DNA from: Rhodomicrobium sp.
GTDB taxonomy: Bacteria; Pseudomonadota; Alphaproteobacteria; Rhizobiales; HXMU1428-3
Reading direction: 5' to 3'
DNA length: 49,480 bases
Assembly (NCBI GenBank): GCA_021604665.1
Contig: BQJK01000006.1
Span: 1-49,480, forward strand
Under the pieces are notes generated by a model, which had not been told where the DNA came from, searched no databases, and saw nothing but the letters and a program-made list of their open reading frames with translations. This document shows positions 28,514 to 34,702 of this stretch, in pieces. Position numbers and translations under genes: made by a program. Positions within the stretch are counted from its first letter, which is position 1; every line of letters starts with the position of its first letter.

Positions 28514-29155
28514 ATGGGACCTGTCAAAGAAATAAGTAGCCCAGCTGAGACGGATGATACAGCCGAGCTAGATTACTTCTTTGATATTCTGGAGCAGTTT
28601 AAATCCAGATTAGACAGCAAAGACCATGAGCAGGAAACACGTGAACTGCGGCTTGTCGCCCGCTCCCCAGAATCTGCCATTGCCCGCGCCATTCTCAAAA
28701 AATGCAGCGATCTGAGCGAAAAAGGCATAACTCTAAAAGTTATCTTTGCTCACCTCTCCCCCATGCCTCTCTTTAGTGAATGGATCAGCCCAGAAACATC
28801 CCCCTGCGGAATGGAGGCCACAAACCTCATCCGTTGGGCTAATCGCCCCAATCTGGTTGATGCCCATGAGCAGTTCACACTGGATAAAGAATGCAGCTGG
28901 TCCGGCGAATCTATGCGCCGCGATGTTAACGCTCGCTTTGGATTTTATCTCTTTGATGAAAACTGCCAACACACTGCCAAACTCGCCCATCGCTCATTCG
29001 AAAGCCTCTGGAACGTCGCAGACGCAATACCGCAAGCCCAAATCAAACGGGCGCGTTTAGTCGCAGATAGCGATCTTACACAATTAAAAGCCGATGCCGC
29101 CGGCATTACCCTTCACAGCACCCAGCTCAGCTCACCAGAATTTACTCGCCATTAA
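28514..29155 (+). CDS. Conserved-looking cytoplasmic protein, function unknown
   Basis: A 213-residue soluble protein with no signal peptide or membrane segment. Central phrases look conserved: RLVARSPESAIARAILKKC, then GITLKVIFAHL, NLIRWANRPNLVDAHEQF, CSWSGESMRRD and SFESLWNVADAI. The alternating strand-helix order, with His/Arg/Asp in the last motifs, might fit a phospholipase-D-like or nucleotide-binding fold, but I cannot name the family. ATG 28514 has AGAGGGAAAA ahead. It follows the large membrane gene by 139 bases on the same strand. A TTAACC / GGTTAA hairpin spans its stop codon (29152-29170). Confidence 0.65.
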   Translation: MGPVKEISSPAETDDTAELDYFFDILEQFKSRLDSKDHEQETRELRLVARSPESAIARAILKKCSDLSEKGITLKVIFAHLSPMPLFSEWISPETSPCGMEATNLIRWANRPNLVDAHEQFTLDKECSWSGESMRRDVNARFGFYLFDENCQHTAKLAHRSFESLWNVADAIPQAQIKRARLVADSDLTQLKADAAGITLHSTQLSSPEFTRH

Positions 29156-29267
29156 CCCTTAAAAGGTTAACAGGCTTAATTCTACAAGCTGGCGCTAGCC
29201 ACGTAATCTTTTGGTTCCTTTTTGCTGCCAGACTAAGCTCACAGCAGCAATAACATCTGGCATGCAT

Positions 29268-29288
29268 GCGCCCCAATAAGAGGGGCGC
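29268..29288 (+). other. GC-rich stem-loop before the small exported protein gene
   Basis: A perfect 7-bp stem (GCGCCCC / GGGGCGC) with a 7-base loop, 38 bases upstream of ATG 29326. No T-run follows, so it is not a classical terminator. It could end or protect the upstream transcript or sit in the 5' leader of the next gene. Confidence 0.45.
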
Positions 29289-29325
29289 AGAAAAGCTATA
29301 TAATGGCGTTAATTAAGGTAATCAA

Positions 29326-29754
29326 ATGCACACCCGGCTCAGCAGCATCTGGCTAGCAATTTTCATAACAGGTCTGACAATCACAGCGCTCCCCTCAACC
29401 TTGGCAGCTGAAGTTCCAGAGGAGCAAACTCCCTGCAAAAAACCAATTAAGATCAGCGGCCCCGCCAACCAGATTCAATCTATGGCAGAGCTACAAACAA
29501 TCATTATCTGGACTGAAAAAGTAGCCGATAAGTTCAGCACTAATTATGCTCACTGGCACAATGCAAAAAACAAGCGCATTAAATGCAAACGCAGTTCAGG
29601 CTCTAGATATTTCTACTGCGAATTATCTGCCAGCCCCTGCATCTCAACAGAGATAACAGCAGAACCGGAACAAACTGAAGAAGCGGTTGGCGCTGCAAAA
29701 GAAAAGACCACAATTAAAGCCCCAGTTGGATCGAGCAAAAGCCAGAACCAATAA
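29326..29754 (+). CDS. Small exported protein with a Cys-rich core, function unknown
   Basis: A 142-residue protein with a clear signal peptide (hydrophobic residues 9-27, cleavage after TLAAE or nearby). The mature region has four Cys: TPCKKP, IKCKRS, YFYCEL and SPCIST. The central phrase is WTEKVADKFSTNYAHWHNAKNK, then RIKCKRSSGSRYFYCELSA. This WxxxV...YxxW...K...C...YxC pattern is one I associate with short conserved periplasmic proteins in Alphaproteobacteria, but no function can be assigned. The C-terminal 35 residues are disordered and Glu/Lys-rich. The gene is third on the plus strand after the large membrane protein and converges on its homologue. Confidence 0.65.
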   Translation: MHTRLSSIWLAIFITGLTITALPSTLAAEVPEEQTPCKKPIKISGPANQIQSMAELQTIIIWTEKVADKFSTNYAHWHNAKNKRIKCKRSSGSRYFYCELSASPCISTEITAEPEQTEEAVGAAKEKTTIKAPVGSSKSQNQ

Positions 29755-29856
29755 TGGTTATATATCAACAACTTAAGCGCAACCCGCCTAAATAAACAAC
29801 TCCAACAAAACTTAACCCAAGCCTCGCTAAAGAGACCTTGATCAAATCAAACTGCC

Positions 29857-31662
29857 TCAGCGCTCCAGTTGCGGTGGCTGATTTGCTGTCACCTCCGGCT
29901 GAGCATTATTGCCCTCATCGGACACCTCACCGGCGCGCACAGCTTCGTTTAACACGGTCAGGAAAGGGGTTAAGCCTTCAGTATCAACAAGAGCGTAAAC
30001 CTCAAGGTCTTTTTGTGCATCATCGCTCCAGCCAGCAATTTCCAATACCCGCCGGCTTTTAGACAATAACCCGTGATTTCTGATCTTCTCATTGTCAGAT
30101 AAACTGCTACGGCTCTCCCGTTCCTCTTCATTGCGCGCCGTGCGCAGCTCCCAGCGTGTAAGGGTGCGAATAAGCTCCAGATCATCAAGCACACCAGCAA
30201 GCTGATTCATCGCCAACGCCCGCAGCTCCTCCTCTTTATTCTCTTTTTCAACGCTATAAAGATTGGGAATGATAAAATAAGACTGCCCCCCATGATGAAC
30301 CAGATGTTTCCGCACCCATTCAATGTCAGCCCCCGGCGCTCTCGCAATCGCCGTTTCTATAGCTGCTGTAAGCTGGCGTATCACTGTCATATTCGGCAAA
30401 TGCAGCCGCGCCTGGTTCCGCTCCATAGCATCCCGCCGCAAAGGCGCTGCCGATGGCGGGTTAAGCGCGGTTAGCGCGAATAAGCCAAGATCGACCCCTA
30501 ATGTTGCAAGCAGTGCAATGAGATCCCGGCCGCTAATGAGTGAGCCATCAGCCCGATCACCAGAGCTGACTTCACCGCCAGACATGACATAATGCGCCAA
30601 CCCACTAAAATAAGACCCAATATTCCCCCAAAGCCGCTTCACAGCATTGGCAACCCCTGCCGGCCCTTCCGTGAACGCTGCCTCACGCAGTTTTAGATTG
30701 GCTGGCTCACTAGCCTGCTCAGCCGCCTGGCGCAAGCGCTGCGCCAATGTTGGATCATAACAGGAAAAGCCCGGCTCACCCGGTGCAACAGTAACAGCAT
30801 CAGCAAGCGCGCTCATCTCCGCTGCAGTGGATTTACCAAGCTCATTACTTCTGGCAGCAATGTTGCGCGCCTTACCGCGCACAGTGGCCGCTGTGTTCTC
30901 AAATGTTACTTGTCGCTCGGCAACGGTGTCACCTTCAATGCGTGCCACACTTAAGCGAAGCTGCTCAATATTCGTTTTTATGGGCGCAAGCCAGGAATTT
31001 GAAATGCTGTCGCGAAGTGAGGCCACTTGATCACGCACACTGCGGCGCGCGTTATAAAGTGGGCCGCGCCCAGCACCAGAGGGAACACCGCAACTGCCGC
31101 CGCTTGTTTCTTCCCGCGCCATTTGCGTTTCAGACCAACTCACAACATTATCAAGTTGAATTTTCACCGCATCAAGCCGCGCCGCAACCACGTTGGCGGC
31201 ATCACGGGCATCTTCCTGCAGGCCGCTCAAACTGGTCCGAGTAGCTTCTTCACCAGCAATCAGGCTCCACCAGAAACCATAACCAAATCCAATCGACCAT
31301 AATGCCAAAAAGAGATAAAGCGGCAGCGTAATCAGGCGGTCAGCAAGGCGGCGCTGCGCCCCGAAAGTCTCACGTAGCGCCAGCCACATCAAAAAGGTCA
31401 GCGCGATTACAATCGAGATCACCAACCCTTCATAGGTAACAGAAAGCCCCCCAGGAATTTCCCGCCCCTGCGGCACACCGCTGCTCTGTACGCCGATGAT
31501 AAAGTCACTCATGCCGCTCCAGGTCGCGTAACCAGAGATCACAAGCAGCATCAAAGACGCCAAACCGATAAGGGAATTGCGGCCAAAGAAATAATCTACC
31601 ACGCGCCCAACCCCAGAAAATTCGGTTCGGCCAGGCATCACATTATTCTGGTTCTGTTGCAC
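29857..31662 (-). CDS. Four-TM membrane protein, distant homologue of the 25375 gene product
   Basis: A 601-residue protein of unknown function. Helices lie at about residues 28-52, 75-97 and 108-132, the third ending in SIGFGYGFWW (about 123-132). A periplasmic loop (133-375) with coiled-coil character has Cys191 and Cys301, and a fourth helix (about 380-400, TLGVDLGLFAL) precedes a cytoplasmic domain with HHGGQSYFIIP near residue 457. The plus-strand gene at 25375 has SVGFGFGFYW at 118-127, Cys186 and Cys303, and GGHYYVAVP near 467, so the two share one architecture. This copy lacks the long tail. The start is GTG 31662 with GGGAG 7 bases ahead; the open frame to 31830 has no ribosome site. 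Confidence 0.7.
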   Translation of the reverse strand: MQQNQNNVMPGRTEFSGVGRVVDYFFGRNSLIGLASLMLLVISGYATWSGMSDFIIGVQSSGVPQGREIPGGLSVTYEGLVISIVIALTFLMWLALRETFGAQRRLADRLITLPLYLFLALWSIGFGYGFWWSLIAGEEATRTSLSGLQEDARDAANVVAARLDAVKIQLDNVVSWSETQMAREETSGGSCGVPSGAGRGPLYNARRSVRDQVASLRDSISNSWLAPIKTNIEQLRLSVARIEGDTVAERQVTFENTAATVRGKARNIAARSNELGKSTAAEMSALADAVTVAPGEPGFSCYDPTLAQRLRQAAEQASEPANLKLREAAFTEGPAGVANAVKRLWGNIGSYFSGLAHYVMSGGEVSSGDRADGSLISGRDLIALLATLGVDLGLFALTALNPPSAAPLRRDAMERNQARLHLPNMTVIRQLTAAIETAIARAPGADIEWVRKHLVHHGGQSYFIIPNLYSVEKENKEEELRALAMNQLAGVLDDLELIRTLTRWELRTARNEEERESRSSLSDNEKIRNHGLLSKSRRVLEIAGWSDDAQKDLEVYALVDTEGLTPFLTVLNEAVRAGEVSDEGNNAQPEVTANQPPQLER

Positions 31663-32038
31663 TTCCACTCTCCCTCGACACAAATACACTTCCGGAAAAG
31701 AGGCCAGAACCGGACACCCCCGGCGGTAGACCCCGCCTTTAGAGGGGTAACTAGAATGGTTAATAACGTCAAGACATTCGCAATATGTGAGCCCTGAAGC
31801 GGTGCTTTCATCATCTATCTGTGACCTCAATGGCCCATAATCAACACTCTAGGCTATCTAAGCGCCGCCACTCACACCAGTCTTTCATAAGCTGCCCGAT
31901 ATTAGTTTCAGGGGTATTACTCACTATAAGGGATGAGAAAAAGTCATTTAGTCACATTTAAATTCACGTTAAACTGGTGCATTCACATGTCTCAATGAAC
32001 ATACCGGGAATGACCACCCAACGTGAGGGAAACAGACA
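31663..32038. other. Divergent intergenic region
   Basis: About 375 bases between the minus-strand membrane protein and cioA. On the minus strand TTGACG (31767-31772) could be a -35 element, but its -10 partner is poor. On the plus side GAGGGA at 32025-32030 is the cioA ribosome site. No terminator, tRNA or ORF with a ribosome site is visible. Confidence 0.4.
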
Positions 32039-33403
32039 ATGTTTGATTATGTAGATGCCCTATTGCTGGCACGCATACAATTCGCATTCACGATCGCTTT
32101 TCACATCGTATTTCCAGCTTTCTCCATCGGGCTTGCCAGTTTTCTGGCGGTGCTGGAAGGTCTATGGCTGATCACCGGGCGCAAAGTTTACATTGACCTC
32201 TTCCATTACTGGAAAAAGATATTCGCCATTTCCTTCGGCATGGGCGTCGTCTCCGGACTTGTCATGAGCTATCAGTTTGGCACGAATTGGAGCGTATTCT
32301 CGGATAAAACCGGCCCTGTGCTCGGCCCGTTGCTAGGCTATGAAGTCCTAAGCGCCTTTTTCCTTGAAGCAGGCTTTCTCGGCATCATGCTGTTCGGTAT
32401 GAACAAAGTCGGCAAGGGGCTGCATTTCTTCGCGACATGTCTGGTTGCGATCGGCACGCTGTCCTCAGCCTTCTGGATCCTCTCAGTAAATAGCTGGATG
32501 CAAACCCCAACTGGTTTTGGCTTTAACGAAGTTGGACAATTCATCCCCGTTAGTTGGTTTGATGTCATCTTCAATCCCTCATTCCCTTATCGTCTGGTCC
32601 ATATGGTCCTCGCCGCATATCTGACAACCAGTTTCATAGTTGGTGCTGTTGGCGCTTATCATCTGTTAAAAAATCATGCGAACCTACATGCCCGCACAAT
32701 GTTTTCGCTGGCAATTTGGATGGCAACTATCGTCACACCGCTCCAGATAATTGCCGGTGACTTTCATGGCCTCAATACCATAGAGCATCAGCCAGCCAAG
32801 GTTGCCGCCATGGAAGGCCATTTTGAAACCCGCAAAGGCGCGCCGCTTTACTTATTTGGTTGGCCTAATATGGAAACCGCCAAAATTGATTACGCCCTTG
32901 AAATACCAAAACTCGGCAGCCTCATTCTGAAGCATGGCTTTGATGAAGAGGTCCAAGGTCTGAAAGATTGGCCAAAAGCTGACTGGCCAAATGTGCCGCT
33001 GGTTTTCTGGTGTTTTAGAATTATGGTTGGCCTTGGCGTCTTGATGATGTTCATCGGCCTGGCCGGTCTTACTCTCAGGCTCATGGGTCGCCTTTACGAC
33101 AACAGCCTCTATCTGAAAGCCGCCTTACTTATGGGCCCCAGCGGCGTAATTGCGCTGCTGTGCGGCTGGATGGTAACGGAGGTTGGCCGCCAGCCCTATA
33201 CAGTTTACGGCATATTGAGAACAGCAGATAGCGTCTCCCCCATCGGGGCCCCAGGGCTTTGGGGGTCTTTGATCGCTTTTGTTGTTGTTTACCTCATGGT
33301 CTTCACTCCGGGCTTTATCTACATTCTGCGCATAATGAAAACTGACCCGGCTGCAGACCCGATTAACCCACCATTAGTGAGGATGCACCCCAATGCTGTT
33401 TGA
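32039..33403 (+). CDS. cioA: Cytochrome bd-type (cyanide-insensitive) ubiquinol oxidase subunit I
   Basis: A 454-residue inner-membrane subunit that binds haems and oxidises ubiquinol, passing electrons to O2. It has about nine helices. Haem-site phrases are ARIQFAFTIAFHIVFPAFSIG (proximal His22), GMGVVSGLVMSYQFGTNWS, GYEVLSAFFLEAGFLGIMLFG (conserved Glu pair), SVNSWMQTPTGF, and late GWMVTEVGRQPY. The quinol-binding Q-loop is short (the CioA/short-Q-loop form), unlike E. coli CydA. ATG 32039 has GAGGGA ahead. It overlaps cioB by 11 bases and forms an operon with cioB and the DUF2474 gene. Expression is likely induced at low oxygen, but no operator is visible. Confidence 0.96.
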   Translation: MFDYVDALLLARIQFAFTIAFHIVFPAFSIGLASFLAVLEGLWLITGRKVYIDLFHYWKKIFAISFGMGVVSGLVMSYQFGTNWSVFSDKTGPVLGPLLGYEVLSAFFLEAGFLGIMLFGMNKVGKGLHFFATCLVAIGTLSSAFWILSVNSWMQTPTGFGFNEVGQFIPVSWFDVIFNPSFPYRLVHMVLAAYLTTSFIVGAVGAYHLLKNHANLHARTMFSLAIWMATIVTPLQIIAGDFHGLNTIEHQPAKVAAMEGHFETRKGAPLYLFGWPNMETAKIDYALEIPKLGSLILKHGFDEEVQGLKDWPKADWPNVPLVFWCFRIMVGLGVLMMFIGLAGLTLRLMGRLYDNSLYLKAALLMGPSGVIALLCGWMVTEVGRQPYTVYGILRTADSVSPIGAPGLWGSLIAFVVVYLMVFTPGFIYILRIMKTDPAADPINPPLVRMHPNAV

Positions 33404-34397
33404 TCTTGCATTTGTCTGGGCAATATTAATTGCCACTGCTGTTCTGCTTTATGTCATCCTCGATGGCTTCGACCTTGGCATCGGCATTCTCTTCCCGCTA
33501 TTCCCTGAGAGTGAAGACAGGGAAGTAATGATGAACACGGTTGCCCCGGTTTGGGATGGCAATGAAACTTGGCTCATTCTAGGTGGCGGCGGTTTATTTG
33601 CAGCTTTTCCTTTAGCATATGCGACCCTAATGCCTGCCTTTTACGCCCCCATAATCGCCATGTTACTTGGGCTAATATTCCGCGGTGTGGCCTTTGAATA
33701 TTGCGCTCGAAGCACCAACAACCAACGCTTTTGGGAATGGTCATTCTCCGCCGGCTCTACAGTGGCAGCCTTTTGCCAAGGCGTTATGCTAGGTGCCTTC
33801 ATCCAAGGCATTGAAGTTACAGGCCGCAACTACTCAGGTGGCTGGTTTGACTGGTTCACCCCCTTCTCAGTAACTGTTGGCCTTGCTGTTGTTGCAGCCT
33901 ACGCGCTTCTGGGCGTTTCCTGGCTCATAATGAAAACGGAAAAAGAGCTGCAATATAACTTATTCGATATAGCGATGCGCATCGCCGCCATCGTCTTCGG
34001 CTTTGTCATTCTTGTTAGCCTCTGGACCCCTTTCCTCGATAACGACATCTCGGATAGATGGTTCACCTGGCCAAATATAATGCTGGTCGCCCCGGTGCCG
34101 GTTCTGGTCTTTGTCTGCTGGGGTCTGCTGTTTACAGCAATCCGCGACAGGCGCGAATATTTGCCATTTTTCGCAACAATCGGCCTTTTTGTTCTGTCAT
34201 ATGTCGGCTTTGCTATCAGCATGTTCCCATATATCGTGCCGCGCCATTACACCATCTGGCAGGCCGCCAACCCACCAGAGAGCCTGGCCTTCCTGCTTTA
34301 TGGCACACTCGTTCTGCTGCCTGTTATTCTTGGCTACACAGCTTATGTCTATTGGGTCTTCAGAGGCAAAGTGCGTGCCGGTGATGGCTATCACTAA
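33393..34397 (+). CDS. cioB: Cytochrome bd-type ubiquinol oxidase subunit II
   Basis: A 334-residue partner of CioA with about eight helices. The N-terminal signature is LYVILDGFDLGIGILFPLFP, followed by APVWDGNETWLILGGGGLFAAFPLAYA, which is diagnostic for CydB/CioB. It has no haem ligands of its own; it stabilises the haem pair in subunit I. The first 11 bases overlap cioA, so translation is coupled. Its last codons lie in the first unit of a three-copy 25-base repeat (34381-34440). Confidence 0.96.
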   Translation: MLFDLAFVWAILIATAVLLYVILDGFDLGIGILFPLFPESEDREVMMNTVAPVWDGNETWLILGGGGLFAAFPLAYATLMPAFYAPIIAMLLGLIFRGVAFEYCARSTNNQRFWEWSFSAGSTVAAFCQGVMLGAFIQGIEVTGRNYSGGWFDWFTPFSVTVGLAVVAAYALLGVSWLIMKTEKELQYNLFDIAMRIAAIVFGFVILVSLWTPFLDNDISDRWFTWPNIMLVAPVPVLVFVCWGLLFTAIRDRREYLPFFATIGLFVLSYVGFAISMFPYIVPRHYTIWQAANPPESLAFLLYGTLVLLPVILGYTAYVYWVFRGKVRAGDGYH

Positions 34398-34440
34398 AAA
34401 TAAATGTGATGGCTATCGCTAATTTCAAAGTGATGGCTAC
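34381..34440 (+). repeat. Three imperfect 25-base tandem repeats at the cioB stop
   Basis: GTGATGGCTA recurs at 34381-34390, 34406-34415 and 34430-34439. The first unit contains the last codons and stop of cioB; the other two lie in the gap before the DUF2474 gene. The spacing of 25 and 24 bases and matching flanks (ATCACTAAAAAT / ATCGCTAATTTC) indicate tandem duplication. Confidence 0.85.
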
Positions 34441-34466
34441 CTTTAATACTGTAGGGGATAAACAAA

Positions 34467-34676
34467 GTGAACCAACAGGAAAACAGCAATCCATCACCGT
34501 GCCCTTCCTCAACAGCGGTTGAAGGAAGTAAAGATCCCGTTGACCAAACGAACCCTCCTCCCACCTCATTGGGGCGGCAGCTGATGTGGTTTATCCTCTT
34601 TTGGGGCGGCGGCATTGCAGCGCTCGGCGCTGTTAGCCTGATATTAAAAGCAGTGCTAAGCCTCTATTATTACTAG
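34467..34676 (+). CDS. DUF2474-type small subunit of the cio oxidase (CydX-like)
   Basis: A 69-residue protein with a hydrophilic, Pro/Ser-rich first half and one membrane helix at about residues 40-62 (WFILFWGGGIAALGAVSLIL). The order RQLMWF then W-G-G-G then ALG matches the DUF2474 pattern of short proteins encoded after CioAB, thought to be a third subunit comparable to CydX. The hydrophilic extension is longer than in most such proteins. GTG 34467 has AGGGG (34453-34457) 9 bases ahead. It is the last gene of the oxidase operon and converges on the TolC gene, 26 bases away. Confidence 0.75.
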   Translation: MNQQENSNPSPCPSSTAVEGSKDPVDQTNPPPTSLGRQLMWFILFWGGGIAALGAVSLILKAVLSLYYY

Positions 34677-34702
34677 GCTGTTTAAAAAGTGCCATCGCGC
34701 AA

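Noticed and set aside
29838-31302. Several plus-strand frames over the 29857-31662 gene
   Set aside because: They lie antisense to the four-TM protein, which has the signal of a real gene (helices, ribosome site, homologue).
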